Assembly: GCA_025084515.1 (NCBI GenBank)
Contig: JAJAGP010000210.1
Span: 372,001 to 436,000, forward strand
Length of the DNA stretch: 64,000 nt
DNA from: Ancistrus triradiatus
Lineage: Eukaryota; Chordata; Actinopteri; Siluriformes; Loricariidae
Direction of reading: 5' to 3'
Shown here: positions 53,901-61,759 of the stretch, in pieces
Layout of the letters: every line of letters begins with the position of its first letter
How positions within the stretch are numbered: the first letter of the stretch is position 1
Translations under genes and position numbers: made by a program
Notes under the pieces: model-generated
What the model was told of the DNA's origin: nothing
The model's database searches: none
What the model saw: the letters and a program-made list of their open reading frames with translations, nothing else

Positions 53901-54511
53901 ATGTTCTAAACTTAGTAAAGGAGCTGAAATAGGGAGGGTAGAAATCCCAGTGGAGAAACTTTTATTTGTGCTGTGTGATTGCTCAGTAGAGTGTACTGGA
54001 GCCAGTCAGCTGGATTAACTGCATCATGATCATTTGCATAATATTGAGAAAAACAAATTCTGTGTTTGCTTCTTGCTTTATCGACCTGTTCTGTATTGTG
54101 GTTCTACACGGCTAATGAATTTCATTTTGTCATGGTGTGAACACATAGTTAGGCTAGTTAATAGGGCAGTTAGTGAAACGATCAGCAATTTACCCAGCAC
54201 TTTTCTTTTACATATTGCATAGAAACTGTGAATATACATGTATGTATGTGTGTGTGTAATAAGTCACACAATTCGCTCCAATCTCTACCTGTCCAGTTGT
54301 GTATGTGAAAGAAGGCAGCTCCGATGATGAAGTGGACGACATTGTGACAGAAGACAAGCATACCTCTGACTTTGATAGCGAGAGGGTGTCTGGTGACGAG
54401 TCCGCCGAGGAGGAAGGAAGCCCTGGTTCTAAAGGTGCATTTGGTAGCGTTGCCCATTCCCCAGAGGCTTTAGTGAGGAAGAGGAAACCTCAGGGACCAG
54501 AGGGCACCTAA
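38750..54511 (+). CDS. tmx4: tmx4, thioredoxin-related transmembrane protein 4, complete, 8 exons
   Basis: TMX4 is an ER-membrane protein disulfide isomerase-family reductase/oxidase with a lumenal thioredoxin domain. Exons 38750-38919, 40645-40760, 46663-46708, 47365-47493, 48791-48836, 51518-51619, 51992-52055 and 54297-54511 join in frame (888 nt, 295 aa). Signal peptide is about residues 1-31. The thioredoxin domain holds the active site C62-P-A-C65 after YAPW, and cis-proline P107 in SLPTIF. One sequon, NWT, lies at 44-46. A membrane helix spans about 187-209, followed by an Asp/Glu-rich cytosolic tail ending near an R-K-R motif. NWTL, GEWMLKFYAPWC, HAKDGTFRRY and GWKSPSS..MSGMAGLF favour TMX4; CPAC and CICPSR resemble its sister TMX1. 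The protein is shorter than human TMX4 because the acidic tail is shorter. The second ATG (38756) has the better Kozak context and would give 293 aa. Confidence 0.93.
39065..39975 (-). mobile_element. Tc1-like transposon, family 2, 3' part, in tmx4 intron 1
   Basis: The left end CACTCTGGCCACTTTATTAG is a terminal repeat next to TA. On the minus strand 39306-39106 encodes the transposase C-terminus (QLTLLQQLRDAIMSIWTI, then SEECFQHLVKSVP). Further right are phrases shared with 2470-3125 (GCTTTCATGTGGTT, ATGCTCTTCTGCATACCTTG). The right terminus is lost. Confidence 0.75.
39976..40060. repeat. fragment of an hAT-like terminal region
   Basis: TAGGGTTGCAACTAATGATT followed by TAGTCGACTAATC and GTTGATTAGTCAACGAT; a terminus type common in vertebrate hAT relics. 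Confidence 0.4.
40645..40760 (+). CDS. tmx4: tmx4 exon 2 (CPAC redox active site)
   Basis: This 116-nt exon follows TTATTACAG and ends in G before a GTCTGT donor, which is acceptable but weak. It completes Phe57 and encodes YAPWCPACQHIQADWEAF and on to VDVTQQP. C62 and C65 are the redox pair; the acidic and aromatic residues around it fit the thioredoxin fold. Confidence 0.94.
41402..41896. mobile_element. non-autonomous Tc1-like element in tmx4 intron 2
   Basis: Ends CAGTGGAGGCCAAAAATCTT and (right) CTTTTGGCCCCCACTG are inverted repeats. About 495 bp. Interior phrases such as GACTGTGGGAGGAAAGTCCA and TGGGTCAGTATCCTGCTGC recall the C-terminal coding part of Tc1 transposases, too decayed to read. 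Confidence 0.6.
42130..42514. mobile_element. non-autonomous Tc1-derived element N1, copy 3 (left end lost)
   Basis: Shares TTACACTTGAGCAAAAGCAG, CATGTTGACCCTTCTAC, and the right end ATTGCTAAAACAGCGACTCT, GGTGGCCTAAGACTTTTG with copies 1 and 2. No SINE inside. Confidence 0.65.
43395..43655 (+). mobile_element. Tc1-like 3' coding/terminal fragment
   Basis: CCTGCACCTCAACCTGATAG, TGGGATGAATTAAAGCAGAG and AATGATCAAAAATGC correspond to the DLNP..LWDELK.R region and the following 3' end of a Tc1 transposon. Confidence 0.6.
43656..45582 (+). mobile_element. L2/CR1-type LINE relic in tmx4 intron 2
   Basis: Broken plus-strand frames contain reverse-transcriptase phrases of fish L2-type elements: CPLNPVLSTLLQAIASDF, TSGLVPSLFK, VVPLLNKPSL (about 44250-44400), and SLDSLISFHGFL, YYLDDTQL (about 44695-44760). 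The latter is the place of the family's YADD catalytic box, here mutated to YLDD. The 3' end (45533-45582) is GTAAGTCACTCTGTAACAG and ATGATTAAATGTAAATG, matching the SINE tail. A MITE interrupts the 3' part at 45309-45474. Confidence 0.75.
45309..45474. mobile_element. mariner-like MITE inserted in the L2 relic
   Basis: Ends CAGGGTGTCTACAAAAGTCC and (right) TTTATAGATCCCCTG are imperfect inverted repeats between TA dinucleotides. About 165 bp, no coding capacity. Confidence 0.5.
45915..46150 (+). repeat. R1 repeat copy
   Basis: AGCATAGTAGCACAACAGGT head-like, CAGGTTCTCAGGTTGGTTCC, then a short GT run and GTGAATTGGCGACCTATCTG. Confidence 0.5.
46663..46708 (+). CDS. tmx4: tmx4 exon 3 (cis-proline loop)
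   Basis: This 46-nt micro-exon between CTGCAG and GTAAGT encodes LSGRFLVTSLPTIF, with split codons for Gly96 and His111. P107 is the conserved cis-proline opposite the active site. Confidence 0.92.
46916..47265. mobile_element. MITE-like element in tmx4 intron 3
   Basis: GGGCTTGGTGAAATGTAAAA at the left, and CACAATACGATAAATTGTCA with an internal ATCACGATAATTAAAG. Boundaries and superfamily uncertain. Confidence 0.35.
47365..47493 (+). CDS. tmx4: tmx4 exon 4 (end of thioredoxin domain)
   Basis: This 129-nt exon between ACTGCAG and GTAAAG begins at the AKDGTFRRY strand and continues through TAEDIQAYI, VQKKWEAVEPL and GWKSPSSI. The phases match exons 3 and 5. Confidence 0.93.
47750..48105. mobile_element. 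non-autonomous DNA element N2, copy 2, in tmx4 intron 4
   Basis: TTCTCAAGTATATACCGTCT, TAGCCGTTTCGCTGCC, TGAGTAATCCAATTACTGG and the end GAGTACATGTAAACACACTC match the element at 24574. No SINE. Confidence 0.6.
48791..48836 (+). CDS. tmx4: tmx4 exon 5
   Basis: This 46-nt exon follows a strong polypyrimidine tract ending CCTTTAG and is followed by GTATAA. It completes Leu154 and encodes MSGMAGLFRLSVWIR, a string typical of TMX4/TMX1 just before the membrane-proximal region. Confidence 0.9.
49020..49500 (+). mobile_element. Tc1-like transposon, family 1, left part, in tmx4 intron 5
   Basis: Begins CAGTGGTGCTTGAAAATGTG after TA. The 5' inverted repeat and N-terminal transposase remnant KTISKEFEIQQSAVRNI (about 49250-49310), IVYNWRTFNSI are visible, then the element is truncated. 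Confidence 0.8.
49561..51079 (-). mobile_element. Tc1-like transposon, family 3 copy E, inverted, in tmx4 intron 5
   Basis: TA-flanked; ends CAGTGGGGCAATAAAGTATT and ...TTTTTTGCCCCACTG. 1519 bp. The least damaged transposase of this family in the window, on the minus strand. Confidence 0.92.
49735..50729 (-). pseudogene. Tc1-like transposase pseudogene (copy E)
   Basis: From the start at 50729: MPKTKELSKNTRKKIVDL, HQAGKSESTIGKQFGVNKST (HTH). Then RRELMNDLQRAGTKVTRL (about 50490-50440). Then WENIMWSDETKIELFCKN, VKHGGGNIMLWGCFPAKG and FQHDNDPKNTSRATMEWL, SPSPDLNPIENV (50350-49907), so all three catalytic blocks are present. Three frame changes (near 50528, 50350 and 49908) break it. Confidence 0.82.
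51518..51619 (+). CDS. tmx4: tmx4 exon 6 (transmembrane helix)
   Basis: This 102-nt phase-0 exon between ATTTCAG and GTACGT encodes QVHAYLTNTLGIPSWGSY, then VIFAIITLFLGLLLGL, most of the single membrane-spanning helix. Confidence 0.92.
51992..52055 (+). CDS. tmx4: tmx4 exon 7 (end of helix, basic cytosolic stop-transfer)
   Basis: This 64-nt exon between AAATCAG and GTAAGG encodes MLVLIADCICPSRQKYKE, then EKT. Cys-x-Cys plus Arg/Lys follow the helix on the cytosolic side, as in TMX1. Confidence 0.9.
52735..53005 (-). repeat. unclassified dispersed repeat U1, copy 2
   Basis: Inverted relative of 30905-31170; conserved phrases include GTGAAACAGAGACTCAATGA, TACAATAGGACAGGCACAC and ACACATCAACTGAGTTGGAA. 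Confidence 0.6.
53490..53682 (+). repeat. tRNA-derived SINE (family S), full length, in tmx4 intron 7
   Basis: A-box-like TAGCCTAGCGG, B-box-like GGTTCAAATCC, CTCTGGATAAGGGCATCTGC, tail (AAATGT)n. Nearly identical to 32057-32252. Confidence 0.88.
54297..54511 (+). CDS. tmx4: tmx4 exon 8 (acidic cytosolic tail and stop)
   Basis: This last coding exon follows CTGTCCAG. It completes Val225 and encodes VYVKEGSSDDEVDDIVTE with further acidic clusters, ending LVRKRKPQGPEGT and a TAA stop at 54509-54511. Acidic, Ser-rich tails are characteristic of TMX4; an R-x-R motif near the C-terminus is the usual ER-retention type. Confidence 0.9.
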
Positions 54512-55779
54512 CATCTTTACAGGCTGGAAATCTGAAACAACTTTTACACCCAAATTCAGACGCTTTGCATCTACAGGGCAAAGTTGAATGCTTATCTGTA
54601 AGTGCTGAACTGTCTTTTCCTTAGATGCTCAGATTTAATCTGCAGTATTTCTTTTATCCAAGCCGTCCCTGCTTCTGTGCAAACGCCAAAAATGGAGGCT
54701 GTGTATTAGGACAAACAGTAAAAAAAAAACTATTCTAGTTGCTTAAAATTTTAGGCAAGTGACTGTTCTCGTGGGGAAGAATTTATATTTAAGTAGTAAG
54801 CACAAAAATGTGTTTAAATATTGAGTGTGCTCCAACAAACATGTTTGTAATGCCTCTGCTTGCTCATTTCACCTAATGACCGATTTTGCATGCTTCATTA
54901 CATTCCCGCAGTAGGCAGTGTGAACGGCTAGAGCTGTAGGTTTCGCAGCAATTTGAGAGTTTAAGAGAAAGTGAGTGAATAACTTTTTGTACATGTATCT
55001 ACACTGACCATTTTATCACCCGTAGCTCACCAATACAGGTGCACAATGGAAAAATATGCAAATACAGTCATACCATGCTATATGATTTCCTGCTGTAGTG
55101 TACCGGGTATTTCAATATCAAAACCCTATTCAAACATGTAGCACACAGTGTAATGATGGTGAGCTGAAAATGTGATTGAAGTGTGTATCCGTGTTGGGTA
55201 GCAAAAGTGTATAGCTTTCCAAATGGACAGCCACGCCTTTCACAACTCGGGCCCTTCATTTCCCTCTTATGACTGAGTAACCTACACTTTTATTTTATTC
55301 AGTGAATGATTATCCGGCAGTTGTTTATTAGCAAAGGATGTTACCGTGGTCAGAGTGTTTTATTTTTAAAAAAATGTAATTAAAACGCATTCTGAAAACA
55401 GTACAGTACTGTACAATGTATTAATTCATATTTTTGTATCGTTTATAAAACACTTTCAAGACTGCAATTTCCTTTTCTGCCAGCAGGGGTCACCAAGGGT
55501 TGCTCGTACTAGTTTCCTGTCGTTCAGACGTGAATTAGATGTATGTAAGACCAGAGTCACCCAAGGGGTAGCACACATGAAGAACGAGATACAAGATTGG
55601 GGTGTGTCTGCAGGTGGGCTGGGTTGGGGGCCCAGCTAGAGGAATCATCTGCCTACTCAGTTAAAAACTCTGAGGGTGAAAAAATAATGTTATAGCTATT
55701 TTTTGAGTGTTCATAGTTTGAAGTTGTCTGTAAATTTGTCCCTAGTCATCAAAAATGCACTTGTTTTTAATTGGTCTTA
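54512..55779. other. tmx4 3' UTR and downstream spacer
   Basis: No repeat terminus recognised in the first kilobase after the stop, consistent with a 3' UTR of unknown length. Confidence 0.35.
55379..55384 (+). terminator. possible tmx4 polyadenylation signal (ATTAAA variant)
   Basis: This is the first plausible hexamer seen after the tmx4 stop, about 870 bases downstream and before the pogo element at 55780. AATAAA appears only further on (about 57220 and 57603), beyond repeats. This is weak evidence. Confidence 0.2.
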
Positions 55780-56285
55780 CCGTATTTTTCGGACCATAAG
55801 GTGCACTTAAAATCCTTTAACTTTCTCAAAAATCGACAGTGCGCCTTTAAATGCGGTGCGTCTAATGTATGAATTAATTCTGGTTGTGCTTTCTGACCTA
55901 GAACCGGTTGTAGATGGTACACGGCGCTCATAAATCTGTCAAAATGTTTTAGCACGGCCTTGGTAAGCTACGAAGCTTACGGCAACCGTAGTGCGCAGCA
56001 TAGCGGAGTAATACGGTATGTGCTTCAGCATTAGGGGACGTGCATTCATTCATTCATTTTCGAAGCGGATTTCAAACACAACGCTATCAGTCACGCAGTA
56101 CAACATGGACATAGAGCAGCTGTGAGAGAATTCAACATTAACGAATCAATGGTACGGAAGTGGAGGAAGCAAGAAGACGCCCTGCGCCAGGTAAAGACCA
56201 AACTGAGCTTCCGACGGAACTTAAGAGTTTTGTTTCATTTCATGCGCCTTATAACCCGGTGCGCTTTATAGCCCGGAAAATACGG
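55780..56285 (+). mobile_element. pogo-type non-autonomous element carrying a transposase HTH fragment
   Basis: TA-flanked; ends CCGTATTTTTCGGACCATAA and ...GCCCGGAAAATACGG are inverted repeats, a terminus typical of vertebrate pogo-like elements. At 56105-56190 the plus strand reads HRAAVREFNINESMVRKW, RKQED, a CENP-B/pogo-like helix-turn-helix, with no further transposase. Confidence 0.75.
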
Positions 56286-56589
56286 TAATTGACATTTCTT
56301 CACTCATGCCAGATTTTAAGTGCTATCTAGTTGTTCTCAGCAACGCTGTTATCCGTTAACTGTTAATAAACATGTTGAATTGCATCTGTTTATCCATCCA
56401 CATTTAGCCTAGGCAGAACCAGAGCTGGCTAGTAATTTTACATGGTTCCAATTACCAAAGCAACTTTTTGGGGATAAAAATACTTGAGTAATTATCATTT
56501 AGAATGCTGTAGAAAAGTCATAACATTGCTTTTTTGAGGTCACATCAGCATCAATGGCTATATATTTGGCAGACACAAGGTTATGTCAC

Positions 56590-56780
56590 ACTAATCCTGG
56601 GCCAGTTTAGTGTCCAATCAGCCTAACGCATGTCTTTGGAATGCCGGAGGAAAGTGGAGTATCAGGAGTAAACCCACACGGACAGGGAGAGGACATGTAA
56701 ACACCACACAGGCGGAGTCCGGGTCGCGATTGAACCCGGGTTCTCTGATCTGCGACTTGCACTAACCACGTGTGCCGCCT
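56590..56780 (-). repeat. R1 repeat copy
   Basis: GTCCAATCAGCCTAACGCAT, GGAGTAAACCCACACGGACA, GATTGAACCCGGGTTCTCTG and CTAACCACGTGTGCCGCC in order (complement orientation). Confidence 0.65.
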
Positions 56781-57074
56781 CAGAAAACTCCTAAAGAAAA
56801 TGTAGGTTTTTTCATTGTTTATTTTGTTGCTGGAGTTACCCGTTTCCTGCAGCTGAATGTCATTTGTCTGAATGTGATTTGAATATCTGAATAGCATTAT
56901 TTTAGGCGGTAGGTACAGTGCATGTAGTCTCGGTTCTCCCTGAGTGCAGTGTCCTGCAGATTACTGTGGGAGAACTCACACACACATAATTGTATAATGA
57001 GAGCATGTTTACTGCCTGTGGGTTTCTTTAATTAAGACAGCGACAGATTTTACCTCCTGAGCCCAAGAAACACC

Positions 57075-57340
57075 AAGATGTCAAACACGTGACATTGTAC
57101 TAACTGTAAAGCATATCCTTCTGGAATGCCCCACATACCAAAATATAAGAAAGAATCACTTCACAGAACATAATAGAACATCTTTCTATTCCTCAGGACC
57201 ATTTTTTTAAATTCCTGGAAGAAATAAAGCTGTTAGAGTACATTACCTATAAGAAGATAAAACATGCACTAGCCAGGACATGGAGGAGAGAGTTGGAGTG
57301 GCTATTAAACAACAACTCTTCTGTGTTCATGCTTGCGTTG
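57075..57340 (+). mobile_element. non-LTR retrotransposon C-terminal fragment
   Basis: The plus strand reads DIVLTVKHILLECPTYQN followed by IRKNHF (57092-57165), then in a shifted frame FKFLEEIKLLEYITYKKI. The H-I-L-x-E-C-P-x-Y pattern is the C-terminal motif of several LINE-type ORF2 proteins. Truncated on both sides. Confidence 0.5.
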
Positions 57341-57738
57341 TTTGTTCCAGTGTTTTTGTGCCATTCAGTTTGAATGCTAACCACTAACATGCCACTCTCA
57401 TACACCATTATATATCCTAACACTGAACCAATTTTTGAAACTAAAATTATTCTTTTTTTTTTTCTTTTTTTTTTTAAGAGAAGTTGCACTAACTCGCTCA
57501 ATGAAATCATGACCTTCAAATGTATCCTGAATATTAAAAGGGAAGCAACTCTTGTTTACATTCTTTTTTTTGTAACCCTTTCAGTCTTGAATGCATCTTA
57601 ATGAAATAAAAATGTATTCTGTGCAATAATTCAGTGGAGACCCCTAGTGAATAACCTACAACAAATGGAGGTGATTAAATAAGTAAGCTTTTATCGTGTA
57701 GCAGATTTTGTAGTCTGACTCCATTTGGTATTGACAGG

Positions 57739-58418
57739 CAGTGTTGTGCGTGAACGAGTTCAAAAGAACGCGTTCATTGAACATGCTCATTTTTTCGTCA
57801 ATGTTGAACTGAACGCAACACATTTTTTAATAAAGAACTTGAACGTGAATTAGTTCACATTATGTGTCATGAACGGCAGACATCACTGTAAACGAACGTT
57901 GGAATTTGTTTTCCATTGAAAACTGAGTGACATCTGTTTTCTCTTTTGAAACCCAACGAGAGAAAGTTCCTCCCTCCTGTATTCTCGCTGGTGCCGCTTA
58001 AATCATGAATCACCAGACAGAAATGGTTTTGACATTGTGTGTGCAATGCATTGCGGGCAACGTAGTGTCCGGCTGAGAATAGTTAACATACTGGCTAGTT
58101 AATAACATACTGGCTTCCGCACGACGTTACCCGTGATGAATTGCAGCAGAGCGGGGTAGCCACAGCAACGCCGCGTACACAATTGCAGTGTCATGAGCAA
58201 ATGTCTACAATGAGCAGTTTCAAAGAACGTATAGTGATTTTAGCTTGTAGTGTGAAAAAAAGTATTTATTTGAATATCTCACGAAAAAAGTAAAATGAAC
58301 TGAACTTTGAACTAGTTCAGAATTAAAATTGTGAACTTTGAACGTGAACTGTTCACTCTGAGCATGTATGAACTGAACTTGAACTAGTTCAGAAAAGCTG
58401 TGAACTGGCACAACACTG
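57739..58418. mobile_element. hAT-type non-autonomous element with perfect 8-bp duplication
   Basis: Ends CAGTGTTGTGC and GGCACAACACTG are inverted; TTGACAGG directly repeats at 57731-57738 and 58419-58426. 680 bp. Subterminal regions carry many GAAC/GTTC motifs (TGAACTAGTTCAG repeated). No transposase. Confidence 0.88.
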
Positions 58419-59454
58419 TTGACAGGACTGCAATGATTAAAATGAGGAATCACTATGCAAGATGGGGGCTTTACAATAGCTGTTTTGTGTTGTATTGACA
58501 AGGCCCGGGGAATAGGACAAGACCATTTTGGGAGGAGGAAAAAGCAGGAGGGTTGACGCAAACTATTCAACAAAAAGATGAGATAATGTATCTAACTTAA
58601 TACCGACAATCAGCAGGAATATGAGGGGGTGTAAGCATGCATTGTCGAGTTGGACTATGCGTTTTTGTTTAAGTCACACCAGAGTGTGCAGTCATGCGTC
58701 ATGCTCACAGGCACATATCCCACTCTCAGTGAGACTCATAAATGCTTTTAATTGCTAAAGATGATTTTAGTTTAATTTTATTAACAAGAAAGGGACACAT
58801 TTTGAGTTGTTATTCTTCAGAAATGAAAAAGAAATGCTTTCATTTGGATATTTAAGATGTGGCCAAGGTACAGTAGCATTTTGTTTACAATTTTAAACAT
58901 CTGTTTATAGTCATTTCTTTTAATTGCAGGGAACTAAATTTATTTTTTATTTTTTTTTAACTTGTACAAAAAAAAGTGCTTTGTTTTTATCAGATGTAAA
59001 ATCGATAATTGTGAGAAAATCGAATCGTGAATGAACTCGAATCATGAGCAGAGTGCATTGTTACATCCCTACTAAAAAATCGTCATTGATTTACAATGTT
59101 AGGATATGAATGTTGAACCTCTGGCTTGTTACATATGGAAATACTTTTTAAAATCTGTTTATGAGCTGCAGTCTTACTCTAATTTGCTTTCTCTGTTTTA
59201 CACAGCAGGGTTGAAAGCCTATCCACAAAGTGCTGGTATGCCTGCAGATTTTCCTTCCAACCAAGCCACAGCAGGGCCTATTTTAAGCCTGTTTACTTAA
59301 TGGGTTGTTAAATAACCCAAGTTTGTATCAGTTGTAACTCCTGCTTAGTTGGAATCAAGTCCCACAGCCAGACCTGCACTTTGCTAATGAGCTTTCACGT
59401 TCCTGCTATAGATGAATTGCACATTGTATGCCATATACTATAAAATATCCAGTA

Positions 59455-59720
59455 CTCAAAAGTATTGGGACAGTCATTTCAGGATTGTGGAGGTTGTTTG
59501 TGTGTTCTTATTTTTAATGTTTATTGCTTAAGTATGCAGATACATTCATGTTAAATAGTGAAATTGTCATTTAGAATTTGCTAGCATCAAACAACTGCAG
59601 CCAGTTGTACTTGGCTGTAGGTTAAGCTGATCTTGATTATGCAATATTTGAGTCATATGATCTTTTTGATACTATTGAGCGACTGTTATGTGAATTATAT
59701 AGAGTGTAATGCAGAAGTCT
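59455..59720. other. spacer with Tc1-like end remnants
   Basis: CAAAAGTATTGGGACAGTCA at about 59459 resembles a Tc1 terminus; no partner was defined. Confidence 0.3.
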
Positions 59721-59819
59721 GAGCACCCCAGGTCAAAACAAAGAAGTTACTAAACCCAAATATCTATACACTTTTTAACTGGAAAATATATATATAAATA
59801 ATATTGCTATGTTCCTCTG

Positions 59820-60390
59820 GTCTGAATTGTGGGTGATAACCAGCTGCTGGAGACAGCTGTTCCTGAGGACCTGGGTTTGAGCCCTAGGCTGGGCTTGCAA
59901 ACGTAAGGTCAAGTGGTATGTTTATGAAACCCTGCAATGGACTGCCACCCTGTCCAGGGTGTATCTCTGCATGTGCCCAGTGAATTCTGTCGTAGTCTCC
60001 AGAACTGAACCTGACCAGGATAAGCAGGGTTTAAACTGGCTGCTTTTGGTTATTGGGTGACAGAACAGTCCAAGATGCCTGGGCATCACATACAGTGTCT
60101 GAGGGAGGTGGCCGGTAAGGGGATCGTACCCCAGCACTGCATCAGAAACTCCTGCTGTCCTTCAGTGGATTGCTGTTCATTCCAGGCACAATTATGCCTG
60201 TGCCATGTATTGTCCAGGATGGTGCGAGCTTGGGTGGCGTAGTTGCAATTCTCTAGTCCACCAATGTGGAGACTTGGGTTTGATTCCCTGTAGTGTCTTC
60301 CAGCCAGGTCCCATATAGGATGAATGTACGCCGAGACCAGTGGGTGTGTGTATACACTCTGGACCCCATTCCATCTCTACTGCATAAAAG
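59820..60390 (+). repeat. R2-type dispersed repeats (two adjacent pieces)
   Basis: GACCTGGGTTTGAGCCCTAG (about 59870) and GAGCTTGGGTGGCGTAGTTG (about 60227), each followed by phrases shared with the other R2 heads (GGACTGCCACCCTGTCCAGG). Confidence 0.4.
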
Positions 60391-60604
60391 GTTGCCTCAC
60401 ATCATAGATGATAATCGAATCGATCCAGTTCATCACTTTTAATAGATTGGAGTTAAAAAATAAGAATGAATGGTGGAATGTTTTCAAATTGTAACTGACA
60501 CAAGTAAAATTAGAGCCGAAATTGATGATGTCACCACAGACCACTCGGTGTTTGTGAGACTCGGTGGCTTGTGGTTACACCTTCTGCTACATACAGAGAC
60601 ACAT

Positions 60605-60690
60605 CATCAAAATCACACACACGCACACAATGCCATAGACACCATGCCTACACAGAACACCCACACAAAACACACACCACATACAAAGTA
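60605..60690. repeat. CA-rich simple repeat
   Basis: Imperfect (CA)n with ACACACACGCACAC and CACAAAACACACACC. Confidence 0.6.
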
Positions 60691-60842
60691 CGCAATCCCA
60701 CCAAAAGTATTTGGACACTTGCCACATTTCAAGCACTGTTGTAGTTCCTTCAGGAAATGCTGATCTAATTTGTTCTCACTACGGTTTAATTCGGCCCAAT
60801 GGAATTTACCAGGGATGCCCAAACTTTTGCATAAGACTGTAC
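60690..60842. repeat. two DNA-transposon terminus remnants back to back
   Basis: CAAAAGTATTTGGACACTTG at 60701 and GCCCAAACTTTTGCATAAGA at 60816, the latter resembling family 4 ends. No coding part. Confidence 0.35.
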
Positions 60843-61622
60843 CTGATGTGCTGTTGTCACCTTTATTGTTTTTTGTATACAATACCAAATTATATCTGGA
60901 CATGTTGTTTCAGTACGTTAGTGTTCAATGCTGTATGTACGGTCTCATTGATTGTGTGTCTGCATATTTTGTAATAAATTAAATGAAAGATTATGTATGT
61001 GCCTGAATAAGGACTGCAAAAAAGTGCACTGTATATCAGTGTCTTTGATAAAAAGTTTTCATGGAAGTTTGGGCAGTGTCCTTGTCTGAACCTGGATATT
61101 GTGTGGGATCCAGGGAAGAATTGAGCACTGCATCACTGTTACATAAAGCTGCAGAGGAGGCTATATAGTGAGAAGGATCCAAACCCCCAGGAATATTAAC
61201 AGCCTACGCACCAGAGTGGTGCAGGTTTTGTGCTCAGAGGGAGTTTTTTGCTCTTGAGACAATATATTTCCTTTAACCCTTTACTGCATGGCAGTGTAAA
61301 GAATCGTGCTTTCAATCATGCATAATGGATTCCCCTGAAGACTGATGATTTCCCTTTTAACTATTACACATAATTGATATAAAGTCTCTGAAACAGGGTG
61401 TGTGCTGTTCGAGACAACACATGGCATTGATTTTTATTCTGTGTGGGCTGTTCAGTATATGCATGAATCCTTTGTGAGAAGATCTATATCAGGAGCAACA
61501 GGGCAGTCAGTTGAGAAACGTGTTTAAAGTTAACTTTTCAGAGTTAATTATTTGCCTGAGGTACACTGATCCCTGTGAAAGGTTGCAGAGTGACAGACAT
61601 TGAGGTTTACCTTTCAGGAAAC

Positions 61623-61759
61623 ATGTCCGACAGGCCTGTGTGTGTCAGTGATTTTGAGAGTCGCGCTAAAAGAGTCTTGCCCAAAGCTGTGTTCGACTAT
61701 TACTGCTCTGGGGCAGATGATCAGGAATCACTGGCTGATAACATAGCAGCTTTCTCAAG
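61623..61759 (+). CDS. hao1: hao1, hydroxyacid oxidase 1 (glycolate oxidase), exon 1 only
   Basis: HAO1 is the FMN-dependent peroxisomal 2-hydroxyacid oxidase that turns glycolate into glyoxylate and hydrogen peroxide, mainly in liver. The exon gives 45 complete codons plus two bases of an Arg codon before a GTATGT donor. It reads MSDRPVCVSDFESRAKRVLP, then KAVFDYYCSGADDQESLADN, then IAAFS. It aligns without gaps to human HAO1 residues 1-46, with the family block LPK..(Y/F)DYY.SGA.D..(S/T)LADN. Tyr26, which contacts the substrate carboxylate in the human enzyme, is conserved. The FMN-binding barrel and the C-terminal peroxisomal signal are outside the window; no exon 2 was seen before 64000. 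The ATG at 61623 is chosen because the family N-terminus aligns from there; the reading frame upstream has no in-frame ATG nearby. It lies 7.1 kb downstream of tmx4, in the same orientation, as in human. Confidence 0.93.

Noticed and set aside
60470..60763. 97-codon frame rich in His/Thr
   Set aside because: It is a translation of the CA-rich simple repeat.
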